This document shows, in pieces, positions 53,089-63,969 of a DNA stretch of 64,000 nucleotides. Below the pieces are notes generated by a model. That model saw only the letters and a list, made by a program, of their open reading frames with translations, was not told the DNA's origin and searched no databases. Both the position numbers and the translations under genes were made by a program. This stretch comes from Microbacterium sediminis (GTDB lineage Bacteria; Actinomycetota; Actinomycetes; Actinomycetales; Microbacteriaceae), in NCBI RefSeq assembly GCF_004564075.1, contig NZ_CP038256.1, positions 2,108,001-2,172,000 of the forward strand, given 5' to 3'. The number at the start of each line of letters is the position of its first letter. The stretch's first letter is position 1.

Positions 53089-53208
53089 GGTCCCTCCAGC
53101 GTATCCGCCGTGCGGGACCGCGGGCCCGGGAGCGAGCGTGCGGCCGTCGCGTCACCCGCGGCGGGAGGAAGCGCCTGCGGCGACCCTGCCGCGCGGACCG
53201 GCGTCAGA

Positions 53209-53322
53209 TCAGCGCTGGCCGCGGAAGAGGTTGACGAGGACCGCGCCCGAGATGAACGCGATCGCCAGGCCGGCGAGGCCGAGCAGTCCGACGAAGAAGA
53301 GTTCGAGGGCGACGAGATCCAT
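53209..53322 (-). CDS. Small single-helix membrane protein (37 residues)
   Basis: MDLVALELFFVGLLGLAGLA is followed by a further hydrophobic stretch to about residue 31 and a basic end NLFRGQR. A TAGGCT -10 box ends exactly six bases before the ATG, as at the other leaderless genes of this window, which supports it as a real gene. One or two membrane segments; function unknown. Confidence 0.6.
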   Translation of the reverse strand: MDLVALELFFVGLLGLAGLAIAFISGAVLVNLFRGQR

Positions 53323-53328
53323 GGCATC

Positions 53329-53334
53329 AGCCTA
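53329..53334 (-). promoter_or_regulatory. -10 box TAGGCT of the leaderless 37-residue gene
   Basis: TAGGCT on the minus strand, six bases (gatgcc), then the ATG at 53322. Confidence 0.5.
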
Positions 53335-53354
53335 CTGGATGCCGCGCGGCGGGT

Positions 53355-53642
53355 TCAGGCGGCGATGGCCGCGAGGGCGAAGCCGAGGGAGATGAAGCCC
53401 ATCAGCAGCAGCGCGCCGAGCACGGAGGCGGCGGTGCGGACGATGAATCCCTCGGCGCGGCCGTGCCAGAGGTTCACGGCGAACGCGACGAGAAGGCTCG
53501 CCCCGGCGCCGATCGCCATCCAGGCGAAGCGCTGATCGAAGGGAGCGAACACGCCCACCGCGATCGCGGCGAGCGCTCCGAAGGCCCACGTGATCGCGAA
53601 CGCGACGACGGGCGAGCGCGGTGCGAGCTCGGGAGTCGACAT
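53355..53642 (-). CDS. Small hydrophobic membrane protein (95 residues)
   Basis: From ATG 53642 ([17 protein letters not shown]). Three predicted helices at about 13-34, 43-63 and 70-93, with a short basic loop WHGRAEGF. No family recognised. Same direction as the 37-residue gene downstream. Confidence 0.6.
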   Translation of the reverse strand: MSTPELAPRSPVVAFAITWAFGALAAIAVGVFAPFDQRFAWMAIGAGASLLVAFAVNLWHGRAEGFIVRTAASVLGALLLMGFISLGFALAAIAA

Positions 53643-53784
53643 GCGTTCATTGTCGCGCACTCGCCCTGCGAACGGCGTGCGGGTCGTCCGAGGGGCGGGC
53701 TCGGCCGTGTCACAGCGGCCTCTCAGCACGGCCTATTATGGGGTCCACGGTGCGGCCGCCCCCGCCGCCCGAAAGGACGTTCGC

Positions 53785-54480
53785 TTGGCACAGCTCCTCG
53801 TTTTGAGTTCCGCCCCCGGCGGCGGAGCGGTCCTGCCCGCCCTGGAACTCCTCAGCCACAAGGTGCGGCAGATCCCCGCCGAGCCGGCCCAGCTGGTGAA
53901 CGCTCCGAGCGCGGACGCGATCTTCGTGGATGCGCGAGCCGATCTGGTCGGTGCGAAGTCGCTGTGCAAGATCCTCAACACGACCGGGCTCGACGCACCC
54001 CTGCTGCTCGTGGTCACCGAGGGAGGGCTCACGGCGGTGTCGACCGACTGGGGCATCGACGACGTCATCCTCTCCACGGCCGGCCCGGCCGAGGTCGATG
54101 CGCGCGTGCGACTGGCGCTCGGCCGCCAGAACGCCGAGCAGCCGTCGGGGCGCATCCAGACCTCCGGCATCACGATCGACGAGTCCTCGTACTCGGCCAA
54201 GGTGCACGGCAAGCCGCTCGACCTCACCTACAAGGAGTTCCAGCTGCTGCACTTCTTCGCCACGCACCCCTCGCGCGTGTTCACTCGCGAGCAGCTGCTC
54301 AGCGAGGTCTGGGGCTACGACTACTTCGGCGGCACCCGCACGGTCGACGTCCATGTGCGGCGCCTGCGCGCCAAGCTCGGCGACCTCGAGCAGCTGATCG
54401 GCACCGTGCGCAACGTGGGGTACCGCTTCAACGTGTACGAGGACGACCAGCTGCCGCCCTCGAAGGTCTCCACCTCGTAG
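53785..54480 (+). CDS. glnR: Nitrogen master regulator GlnR (atypical OmpR-type response regulator)
   Basis: 231 residues from TTG 53785, with AAAGGA 9 bases upstream. The receiver domain is GlnR-like: [24 protein letters not shown] opening, then [20 protein letters not shown] and [19 protein letters not shown]. Asp49 sits where phosphorylation would occur, but the usual acidic cluster (here LSSA) and Lys are absent, fitting known GlnR, which acts without a kinase. The winged helix (about 130-220, ending [17 protein letters not shown]) binds DNA. GlnR activates nitrogen uptake and assimilation genes; sites of its consensus occur in the purine island of this window. Confidence 0.88.
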   Translation: MAQLLVLSSAPGGGAVLPALELLSHKVRQIPAEPAQLVNAPSADAIFVDARADLVGAKSLCKILNTTGLDAPLLLVVTEGGLTAVSTDWGIDDVILSTAGPAEVDARVRLALGRQNAEQPSGRIQTSGITIDESSYSAKVHGKPLDLTYKEFQLLHFFATHPSRVFTREQLLSEVWGYDYFGGTRTVDVHVRRLRAKLGDLEQLIGTVRNVGYRFNVYEDDQLPPSKVSTS

Positions 54481-54550
54481 GACCGGCCGATCCGCCGCGC
54501 GGAGCGGTTCCGTTCACCACTCCGAAACCCAGCGGTGTCAGGATGGGGGC

Positions 54551-56730
<2,180 letters not shown>

Positions 56731-56734
<4 letters not shown>

Positions 56735-57669
56735 CCGACCGCACCGTCTACGCCGCCGGAGGCGTGCTCTGGCGTGTGGCGGACGGGCGCCTGCGCATCG
56801 CGCTGGTGCACCGCACCAAGTACCGCGACGTGACGCTGCCCAAGGGCAAGATCGAGCCGGGCGAGATGCTCGCCGAGACCGCCGTGCGCGAGGTGCACGA
56901 GGAGACGGGCATCCGGGCCTCGCTCGGGGTGCCGCTGGGGGTCTCGCACTACCACCTGCCCAACGGCCGCGAGAAGATCGTGCACTACTGGGCGATGCGG
57001 GCGAAGGATCGCGCGATCCGCGAGAGCAGCTTCGTGCCCAACAAGGAGATCGCCGCGGTCGAGTGGATCGGCCCCAAGCAGGCGCTCGCCCGGCTCAGCT
57101 ATCCGGTGGATCAGGAGATCCTCGAGTCGTTCCTCACGCTGTTCGACGACGGGGTGCGGGCGACGTTCCCCATCGTGGCCCTGCGCCACGGCAAGGCGGT
57201 CGCGCGGGGCGACTGGGACCGGGCCGACTACCTGCGGCCGCTGCATCCCAAGGGGCGCGATCAGTCCCAGGCCATCGTGGGCGCGATGCGCGCGTTCGGC
57301 GTGAAGAAGATCGTCTCGAGCACGGCCACGCGCTGCGTGCAGACCGTCACCCCGCTGTCGCGGGCGATCGGCGAGAAGATCGTCGAGTCCGAGCTGCTCA
57401 GCCAGGATGCGTGGGACGACCAGCTCGCCGACGTGCGACCGATCGTGGGCAAGCGGGTCGCCTCGGGCAAGCCGGCCGTGATCTGCACGCATCGGCCGGT
57501 GCTGCCGTCGGTGCTCGACGAGCTGGCGCTCGCCACGGGCACCATCCGCACCTCGGCGATCTCCGAGGCGGCCGACCTGAGCCCCGGCTCGTTCTCGGTC
57601 GTGCACATCAGCGCCGACAACCCCGGATCCGGGATCGCGGCGATCGAGACCCACGCGCCGGCGGTCTGA
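56731..57669 (+). CDS. NUDIX hydrolase fused to histidine phosphatase (MutT1-like)
   Basis: 312 residues from GTG 56731. Residues 1-140 are a NUDIX hydrolase with the box GKIEPGE...REVHEETG (39-60); residues about 145-305 are a histidine phosphatase with [12 protein letters not shown] (near 150) and the second His in [10 protein letters not shown]. Mycobacterial MutT1 of this layout hydrolyses 8-oxo-dGTP and diadenosine polyphosphates. Coupled to ppk, it may act on nucleotide or polyphosphate products; the ppk-MutT1 pair is conserved in actinobacteria. Confidence 0.88.
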
Positions 57670-57681
57670 CGCGATCGCCCC

Positions 57682-58389
57682 TCAGGCGCCGAGGAACTCG
57701 ATCAGCGCCGCCTTCGACAGCCGCGAGTAACCGGACCGTCCCGTGGAGCGGGCCCGCTCGCGCAGCTGCGAGACCGTGAGGGCCGACAGCTCGTCGACCA
57801 CCGGCGGTGCGGGGTCAGTCGCGGGCGCGGTCGCGCCGCCCCCGGCGCGGCGGCGGGTGGGGGCGGTGCCCGACGCGGCGGCGGTGCCCGACCCGGTCGA
57901 GCGCGTGCCGGCCTTCCGCGAGCCGGTCGGACGCGAGCCGGTCGAGCGCGAGCCGGTCGAGCGCGTCGCGCTCCGTCGGGCGGCCACCGACGCGGCGGCC
58001 GGCGTGCCGACCGGGGCCGCCGCGTTCTGCGGCGCGTCCTTCGGCAGCTCGCGGATCGCCGCCAGCGCCTCGGCCTCGACCCCGGCGGGCTTCGAGGCCT
58101 TCGGGGCCGTGCCCGCGTCGGACCTCTTCGCCGCCTTCTTGGCCGTCTTGACGACCTTCTCGAGCGCGTCGACGGCGTCCTCGGCCCGGGCGCGCACGCG
58201 CTTGGGATGCTTGCCGACCTTCTTCTTCGAGGTGCCGGCGACCTCCGTGGCGGCGTCGCCCAGCTTCGTGACCTTCTTCGCCTGCTTCGGCGGCAGATCC
58301 TTCGCGACCTTCGTCGCCTTCTTCGCGGCCCGCGCCGCCTCGTCGAGAGCCTCGAGGGCCTTGCGCTCCGCCTTGGTGGTCTTCGCCAT
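57682..58389 (-). CDS. Lys/Ala-rich histone H1-like protein with C-terminal SAP/Rho-N-like motif
   Basis: 235 residues. Residues 1-95 are a highly charged Lys/Ala helical region (KKATKVAKDLPPKQAKKV); 100-190 are a low-complexity Ala/Ser/Arg/Thr linker with repeated STGSR units; 205-235 (LTVSQLRERARSTGRSGYSR then LSKAALIEFL) resemble the SAP or Rho N-terminal motif for nucleic-acid binding. It is probably a nucleoid or RNA-associated protein. Convergent with the MutT1-like gene; its start is 208 bases from pstS in divergent orientation. Confidence 0.7.
   Translation of the reverse strand: MAKTTKAERKALEALDEAARAAKKATKVAKDLPPKQAKKVTKLGDAATEVAGTSKKKVGKHPKRVRARAEDAVDALEKVVKTAKKAAKRSDAGTAPKASKPAGVEAEALAAIRELPKDAPQNAAAPVGTPAAASVAARRSATRSTGSRSTGSRPTGSRKAGTRSTGSGTAAASGTAPTRRRAGGGATAPATDPAPPVVDELSALTVSQLRERARSTGRSGYSRLSKAALIEFLGA
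57908..57968. repeat. Short tandem repeats inside the histone-like gene
   Basis: The unit GCGAGCCGGTCG plus three bases (15 bp) occurs three times in a row with small changes near 57917-57964; on the coding strand it gives repeated STGSR/PTGSR pentapeptides. Confidence 0.65.
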
Positions 58390-58482
58390 GGCTCCGAGCT
58401 TAGGATCGGGACCGCCCTCGCGGCAGGGGGACGCGTCACGAATGTCACACTCCGATCACGCCCACAGCAGGCGCCCAGGCTT

Positions 58483-58504
58483 GTTCACCTTCCGTTCACC
58501 TGCC
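58483..58504 (+). promoter_or_regulatory. PHO box: two 11-bp direct repeats before pstS
   Basis: GTTCACCTTCC at 58483-58493 followed at once by GTTCACCTGCC at 58494-58504. Ten of 11 bases are identical; tandem 11-bp GTTCACC units are the PhoP/RegX3 site in actinobacteria. It lies 95 bases before the pstS start. Confidence 0.85.
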
Positions 58505-58598
58505 GGGCGCAGTCTCTTAAGAGCGCCGCCCTACCGTCTCGGTGTGCCCCGAAGTCCCGAAGGGGCGTCCCCTTGATCACCGATCGAACGGATACACA

Positions 58599-59711
58599 GT
58601 GAAGATCACCCGTTTCTCGAGCGTCGCCGCCCTCGGCGCGGTCGCCGCTCTCTCGCTCGTCGGCTGCGCCGCAAACGAGCCCGCCCCCGGTGGCGGCGAC
58701 GAGTCGAGCGCCCCGTCGGAGTCGACCCTCAGCGGCACGATCGAGGCGACCGGTGCGTCGTCGCAGGAGACCGCGCAGAGCGCGTGGGTCGCCGGCTTCC
58801 AGACCCTCAACTCCGGCGCCACGGTGAACTACACCTCGACCGGCTCGGGCCCCGGCCGCGACAACTTCGTCGCCGGCTCGTCGGACTTCATCGGCTCGGA
58901 CCGCGCGTTCAACGCCGACGAGCTCGCCGCGGGCGAGTTCGGCTCCTGCGCTACCTCGTCGATCGTGGAGATCCCCGTCTACATCTCCCCCGTCGCGGTC
59001 GCCTTCAACCTCGAGGGCGTCGACGAGCTGAAGCTCGACGGTGCGACCATCGCGGGCATCTTCGCCGGCGAGATCACCAACTGGAACGACCCGGCGATCG
59101 CCGACCAGAACCCCGACGTGACCCTGCCCGACCAGCCGATCGTGCCGGTGCACCGCGCCGACGACTCGGGCACGCAGGAGACCTTCACCAACTACCTCTC
59201 GTCGGTCGCCCCCGACGTGTGGACGTGGGAGGCCGACGGCGTGTGGCCGTCCGACCTCGGCGGCGAGGCCGCTGACGGCACCTCGGGCGTCGTGAGCGCC
59301 ATCTCGGAGGGCTCGGGCTACATCGGCTTCGCCGACGCCTCGCAGGCCGGCGAGCTCGGCCAGGTGGCCGTCGAGGTCCAGGGCGAGTACGTCGAGTACT
59401 CGGCCGAGGCCGCCTCGGCCCTCGTCGCCGCCTCGCCGCTCGAGGAGGGCCGCGAGCCCCAGGACCTCGCCTTCGCCGTCGACCCGGCCGCCGCGCCGGC
59501 CGGCTCGTACCCGATCGCCCTGGTGAGCTACCTCATCGGCTGCGTCGAGTACGAGGACGCCGAGGTCGCCCCGCTGGTCAAGGCGTACTTCGAGTACGTC
59601 GCCTCGGAGGAGGGCCAGGAGGCCTCGGTCGAGGTCGCCGGCAACGCCCCGATCTCGGAGGAGCTGCGCACGCAGATCATGACCGCGATCGACGCGATCG
59701 TCACCGAGTAA
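58599..59711 (+). CDS. pstS: Phosphate ABC transporter substrate-binding lipoprotein PstS
   Basis: 370 residues from GTG 58599. Signal peptide ending SLVGC (Cys22 or close), then the PstS fold: phosphate-binding segments TGSGPGRDNFVAGSSDFIGSD and HRADDSGTQETF, and IVPVHR. It captures phosphate for PstCAB. Preceded by a PHO box; followed by a strong intercistronic hairpin that likely sets pstS mRNA above pstCAB. Confidence 0.95.
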   Translation: MKITRFSSVAALGAVAALSLVGCAANEPAPGGGDESSAPSESTLSGTIEATGASSQETAQSAWVAGFQTLNSGATVNYTSTGSGPGRDNFVAGSSDFIGSDRAFNADELAAGEFGSCATSSIVEIPVYISPVAVAFNLEGVDELKLDGATIAGIFAGEITNWNDPAIADQNPDVTLPDQPIVPVHRADDSGTQETFTNYLSSVAPDVWTWEADGVWPSDLGGEAADGTSGVVSAISEGSGYIGFADASQAGELGQVAVEVQGEYVEYSAEAASALVAASPLEEGREPQDLAFAVDPAAAPAGSYPIALVSYLIGCVEYEDAEVAPLVKAYFEYVASEEGQEASVEVAGNAPISEELRTQIMTAIDAIVTE

Positions 59712-59733
59712 TCGACTGATCGATCAACGCAAC

Positions 59734-59790
59734 GGTGCCCCCGCGCTCCCCGATGTGGGATCCTCCCCTGAGGGAGAGCGCGGGGGCACC
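59734..59790 (+). terminator. Intercistronic hairpin between pstS and pstC
   Basis: GGTGCCCCCGCGCTC at 59734-59748 pairs perfectly with GAGCGCGGGGGCACC at 59776-59790 (15-bp stem). It probably causes partial termination or protects the pstS mRNA end. Confidence 0.7.
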
Positions 59791-59847
59791 GACGCGAGAT
59801 AACTCCACACCCCTCACCCGACTGCGAGCATCCGAGGAGCCGCTCCG

Positions 59848-60816
59848 ATGACCACGACCACGACGGGCCGCGACAGCGCCCCTTCGTCCGCGCCGGCCAA
59901 GCCCGTGCTGCGCCCCGGGGACCGCATCTTCTCCGGGACCGCGCTCGCCGCGGGCATCATCATCCTCGCGACCCTCGGGCTCGTCGCGCTGTTCCTCATC
60001 GTGCAGTCGATCCCGGCGTTCAAGTCGGACACGTCGCACAACAACATCCTCGACGGCCAGTCGTTCCTCACCTGGGTGTGGCCGTTCGTCTTCGGCACGC
60101 TGTGGGCCAGCGCGATCGCCCTCGTCGTGGCCGCGCCGATCGCCATCGGCATCGCGCTGTTCATCTCGCACTACTCCCCGCGGCGCCTGGCGGGCGTGCT
60201 GGGCTACATCATCGACCTGCTCGCGGCGGTGCCCTCGGTGGTCTTCGGCCTCTGGGGCGCGCTCACCTTCGCGCCGATGCTCGTGCCGTTCTACCACTGG
60301 CTCAACGAGTACCTCGGCTGGATCCCGATCTTCTCCGGCACCCCGACCGGTACCGGCAAGACGATCCTCACCGCCTCGCTCGTGCTCGCGGTGATGATCC
60401 TGCCGATCATGACCGCCATCTGCCGCGAGGTGTTCCTGCAGACGCCCAAGCTCCACGAGGAGGCCGCGCTCGCGCTCGGCGCCACCCGCTGGGAGATGGT
60501 GCGCATGGCCGTGCTGCCCTTCGCCCGCAGCGGCATCGTCTCGGGCGCCATGCTCGGCCTCGGCCGCGCGCTCGGCGAGACGATGGCCGTCACGCTGGTG
60601 CTCTCGCCGCTGGGCGTGGTGACCTTCAACCTGCTGAACCCGGAGAACCCGACCACCATCCCCGCGATCATCGCGCTGCGGTTCCCCGAGGCGCACGACG
60701 AGGGCGTGAGCACGCTCGTCGCCGCGGGTCTGATCCTGTTCATCGTGACGTTCGCGGTCAACTTCATCGCCCGCTGGATCGTCAACCGCCGTGCCGAGTT
60801 CTCGGGAGCCAACTGA
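59848..60816 (+). CDS. pstC: Phosphate ABC transporter permease PstC
   Basis: 322 residues with six predicted helices and the PstC pattern: ITLGLVAL-type helix 1, LLAAVPSVVFGLWGAL, coupling loop ALALGATRWEMVRMAVLP and LGRALGETMAVTLVL. It forms the channel with PstA. The stop at 60816 is one base before the pstA ATG. Confidence 0.95.
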   Translation: MTTTTTGRDSAPSSAPAKPVLRPGDRIFSGTALAAGIIILATLGLVALFLIVQSIPAFKSDTSHNNILDGQSFLTWVWPFVFGTLWASAIALVVAAPIAIGIALFISHYSPRRLAGVLGYIIDLLAAVPSVVFGLWGALTFAPMLVPFYHWLNEYLGWIPIFSGTPTGTGKTILTASLVLAVMILPIMTAICREVFLQTPKLHEEAALALGATRWEMVRMAVLPFARSGIVSGAMLGLGRALGETMAVTLVLSPLGVVTFNLLNPENPTTIPAIIALRFPEAHDEGVSTLVAAGLILFIVTFAVNFIARWIVNRRAEFSGAN

Positions 60817-60817
60817 C

Positions 60818-61918
60818 ATGACCACCGTCGCCACGCCTCCGACGCGCACCGCCTCGCGCCCCGCCACGCTCACGGCCGGTCACCTGCCCGCCTGGGCGCC
60901 CTGGGCGCTCCTGGCCGGCTCCATCGCGGTCGCGGCCGTCGTCTTCACGCTGCTCAACCTGGGCGGCGACCCGGCCGACTTCAACATCGCCATGACGCTC
61001 GTCGTCGGCCTCGTGATCTACATGGTGCTGATCGTGTCGGTGTCGTCGCTCGTCGAGAGCCGCCGCCACGCGATCGACCGCCTCATGACCGCGCTGGTCT
61101 CGACGGCGTTCGTCATCGCCCTGCTGCCCCTCGTCTCGCTCCTGTTCACGGTGGTCGTCAACGGCCTGCAGCGCTTCGACCCGGAGTTCTTCAGCTTCTC
61201 GATGCGCAACGTCGTCGGCGAGGGCGGCGGCGCCGTGCACGCCATCTGGGGCACGGTGCTGATCACCCTCACGGCGACGATCATCTCGGTGCCGATCGGC
61301 CTGATGACCTCGATCTACCTCGTCGAGTACGGCCAGGGCAAGAAGCTGGCCCGCGGCATCACCTTCCTCGTCGACGTGATGACGGGCATCCCCTCGATCG
61401 TCGCCGGTCTGTTCATCTACTCGGTGTTCGCGGTGATCGTCGGCCCCGGCACGCGCCTGGGCATCATGGGCTCGCTCGCCCTCTCGGTGCTGATGATCCC
61501 GGTCGTCGTCCGCGGTTCCGAGGAGCTGCTGCGCATCGTCCCGAACGAGCTGCGCGAGGCCGCCTTCGCGCTCGGCGTGCCCAAGTGGCTCACGATCGTG
61601 AAGGTGGTGCTGCCGACCGCGATCGCCGGCATCACGACGAGCATCATGCTCGCCGTCGCGCGCGTCATCGGCGAGACCGCGCCGCTGCTCATCACGGTGG
61701 GCATGGTGCAGGGCCTGAACACCAACCTCTTCAGCGGCCAGATGGCGACCCTGCCGGTGTTCGCCTACATGCAGGCGAAGTACCCGGGCCAGCCGCCGGA
61801 GGCGTTCACCGAGCGCGCCTGGGCCGCGGCGCTCACGCTGATCCTGATCGTGATGGTGCTGAACCTCCTGGCCCGTCTGATCGCGAAGATCTTCGCCCCC
61901 AAGATGACCGGCCGCTGA
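60818..61918 (+). CDS. pstA: Phosphate ABC transporter permease PstA
   Basis: 366 residues from ATG 60818. Eight predicted helices with an N-terminal extension; IYLVEYGQGKKLARGITFLVD-like segment, GIPSIVAGLFIYS and coupling loop AFALGVPKWLTIVKVVLP are typical. Partner of PstC in high-affinity phosphate uptake. Confidence 0.95.
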   Translation: MTTVATPPTRTASRPATLTAGHLPAWAPWALLAGSIAVAAVVFTLLNLGGDPADFNIAMTLVVGLVIYMVLIVSVSSLVESRRHAIDRLMTALVSTAFVIALLPLVSLLFTVVVNGLQRFDPEFFSFSMRNVVGEGGGAVHAIWGTVLITLTATIISVPIGLMTSIYLVEYGQGKKLARGITFLVDVMTGIPSIVAGLFIYSVFAVIVGPGTRLGIMGSLALSVLMIPVVVRGSEELLRIVPNELREAAFALGVPKWLTIVKVVLPTAIAGITTSIMLAVARVIGETAPLLITVGMVQGLNTNLFSGQMATLPVFAYMQAKYPGQPPEAFTERAWAAALTLILIVMVLNLLARLIAKIFAPKMTGR

Positions 61919-61960
61919 CCCGCGCCACCCGAGCTTCCCGCGAGAGAGAGAACCACGAGA

Positions 61961-62740
61961 GTGTCCAAGAGCATCGAAGTCAACGACCTCAACGTCTACT
62001 ACGGCGACTTTCTCGCCGTCGAGGGCGTCTCGATCGACATCCAGCCCCGCACCGTGACGGCGTTCATCGGCCCGTCGGGCTGCGGCAAGTCCACCTTCCT
62101 GCGCACCCTCAACCGCATGCACGAGGTCATCCCCGGCGCGCGCGTCGAGGGCGAGGTGCTGATCGACGGCAAGAACCTCTACGGCGCCGGCGTCGACCCG
62201 GTGCTCGTGCGTCGCCAGGTCGGCATGGTGTTCCAGCGCCCCAACCCGTTCCCCACGATGTCGATCAAGGAGAACGTGCTCGCGGGCGTCACCCTCAACA
62301 ACCGCCGCATGCCCAAGAGCGAGCAGGACGACCTCGTCGAGAAGTCGCTGCGCGGCGCGAACCTCTGGAACGAGGTCAAGGACCGCCTCGACAAGCCCGG
62401 TTCGGGCCTCTCGGGCGGTCAGCAGCAGCGCCTCTGCATCGCCCGCGCGATCGCCGTCTCGCCCGACGTGATCCTCATGGACGAGCCGTGCTCGGCGCTC
62501 GACCCGATCTCGACCTTCGCGATCGAGGAGCTCATCTCGGAGCTCAAGAACGAGTACACCGTCGTGATCGTCACGCACAACATGCAGCAGGCGTCGCGCG
62601 TGAGCGACAAGACCGCGTTCTTCAACATCGCGGGCACCGGCAAGCCGGGCAAGCTCATCGAGTACGACGACACCACGAAGATCTTCACGACGCCGTCCGT
62701 GCAGGCGACCGAGGACTACGTCTCCGGCCGCTTCGGGTGA
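61961..62740 (+). CDS. pstB: Phosphate ABC transporter ATP-binding protein PstB
   Basis: 259 residues from GTG 61961. Walker [10 protein letters not shown] near 35-43, Q-loop [12 protein letters not shown], signature [12 protein letters not shown], Walker [14 protein letters not shown]-loop [16 protein letters not shown] and DEPCSALDP are PstB-specific. Last gene of pstSCAB; ends 12 bases before the convergent aminotransferase gene. Confidence 0.97.
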   Translation: MSKSIEVNDLNVYYGDFLAVEGVSIDIQPRTVTAFIGPSGCGKSTFLRTLNRMHEVIPGARVEGEVLIDGKNLYGAGVDPVLVRRQVGMVFQRPNPFPTMSIKENVLAGVTLNNRRMPKSEQDDLVEKSLRGANLWNEVKDRLDKPGSGLSGGQQQRLCIARAIAVSPDVILMDEPCSALDPISTFAIEELISELKNEYTVVIVTHNMQQASRVSDKTAFFNIAGTGKPGKLIEYDDTTKIFTTPSVQATEDYVSGRFG

Positions 62741-62752
62741 TCCGGCCCTGCC

Positions 62753-63655
62753 TCAGTCCCGCGGGCTGAGCAGGTAGGCGTTGAGGGCGGCCGTGAGGTC
62801 CCGATCCACCGGGAGCTCACGGCCGTCGACGTGTGTCAGGGCGGCGGCGAGCCGGGTGCTCGAGACGAGCCAGGCCGCATCGGCGTCGTACAGCGCCGCC
62901 GTGGGGATGTGCTCATAGCCGGTGGGGTGGCCGTTCTCCTCGAGCCAGTCGAACGCGCTCAGCTGCGTGGTTCCCTGCAGCAGCCCGCCGGTCGGCTCGG
63001 GCGTGAGGAACGTGTCGCCGCGGCGGAGGATGAGGGTCGCCGTCGGCGCCTCGAGCACGTAGCCGTCGCTCGTGACGAAGATCGCGTCGTCGGCGCCGCG
63101 GCGTCGCGCCTCGCGCAGCGCCGCCATGTTCACGGCGTACGACAGCGTCTTGGCGCCCAGGAGCAGCCACGGGGCGCGGGCCGCCGCACCGCTGTCGTAG
63201 CCGCGATCGAGAGTGACGACCTTGATGCCGTTCTCGCGCGCGGCCGTGTTGTCGGGCGCCTGCGCCGCCGTGAGCCAGATCGTGGGCCCGTGGATCCCCT
63301 GCCCGGGGCCGCCGTGCTGCACGCCGCGGCTCAGGAGCAGGCGGATGGTGCACTCCCCCGGCGGGCACTGCGCCGCGGCCGCCTCGACGGCGGCGCGCAG
63401 CTGCGCGGTGTGGGGCTCGGGCAGGTCGGACAGCCGCGCCGAGTGCGCGAGCCGCTGCAGGTGGGCTCCCGTCTCCTGGGGGTGGCCGTCGACCACCGCG
63501 ATCGACTCGAAGATGCCGTCGCCGCGGTTGGAGCTCAGATCGCTCACGCTGAGCGCGGGAGCATCGGGATCGATCGGCGAGATCGTGCCGGCGAAGTCCG
63601 TGCGCGGATCGTCTGCGGGGATCGGGTCGATGAGGAACGCGAGGCGGAACGTCAT
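62753..63655 (-). CDS. pabC: Class IV aminotransferase / aminodeoxychorismate lyase
   Basis: 300 residues. Fold-type IV PLP enzyme: SSNRGDGIFESI near the N terminus, PLP-binding Lys in LLLGAKTLSYAVNMAALREA and the Glu-containing YVLEAPTATLIL. Aminodeoxychorismate lyase (PabC) makes p-aminobenzoate for folate; branched-chain or D-amino-acid aminotransferases are the alternatives, and the ADC-lyase call is by resemblance. A TAGGCT -10 box six bases before the ATG indicates a leaderless mRNA. Confidence 0.8.
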   Translation of the reverse strand: MTFRLAFLIDPIPADDPRTDFAGTISPIDPDAPALSVSDLSSNRGDGIFESIAVVDGHPQETGAHLQRLAHSARLSDLPEPHTAQLRAAVEAAAAQCPPGECTIRLLLSRGVQHGGPGQGIHGPTIWLTAAQAPDNTAARENGIKVVTLDRGYDSGAAARAPWLLLGAKTLSYAVNMAALREARRRGADDAIFVTSDGYVLEAPTATLILRRGDTFLTPEPTGGLLQGTTQLSAFDWLEENGHPTGYEHIPTAALYDADAAWLVSSTRLAAALTHVDGRELPVDRDLTAALNAYLLSPRD

Positions 63656-63661
63656 GTCACG

Positions 63662-63667
63662 AGCCTA
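63662..63667 (-). promoter_or_regulatory. -10 box TAGGCT of leaderless pabC promoter
   Basis: TAGGCT on the minus strand, six bases, then the ATG at 63655. Confidence 0.6.
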
Positions 63668-63861
63668 CGACCGCGCGCGCCCCGGACAGCGTGAAGCCGG
63701 ACCGCAGAAACGCCTCTCGGCGCGAGGCCGCTCGTAGCGGCAGAAGTTGGAGCCCGGGGTTTGCTGCGGCCCGGCCGTTCCAGTCTAACGGCGCGGTGTC
63801 CCGGAGTATTCCGAGCGATCGAGTTCGCGCCGTGCTCTCGACTCGCTGCGCTCGCTCGAGC

Positions 63862-63969
63862 CGTCTCCGCTCGCTTCGCTCGGTCGACGAGCCCGCAGGG
63901 TCGCACCCCTGATGCGCGACAAGCACCGCGGCTCGTCGACCGGAGGCGCGAAGCGCCGAAGCGGAGACG
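63862..63969. repeat. Long imperfect inverted repeat at the right edge
   Basis: The left arm 63862-63893 (CGTCTCCGCT ... GGTCGACGAGCC) is complementary to the right arm 63930-63969 (GGCTCGTCGACC ... AGCGGAGACG) except for small insertions in the middle. CTCGACTCGCTGCGCTCG just before it (from 63837) is of the same composition. Such GTCGACGAGC-type repeats are frequent between genes in Microbacteriaceae. Confidence 0.7.

Noticed and set aside
54512..54518. PHO box before ppk
   Set aside because: Only one GTTCACC unit is present with no partner 11 bases away; mentioned as a hint but not called as a site.
63740..63800. Possible tRNA-like sequence near 63745-63800
   Set aside because: I could not fold a cloverleaf: no T loop of the TTCGA type and no paired acceptor stem, so it is not called.
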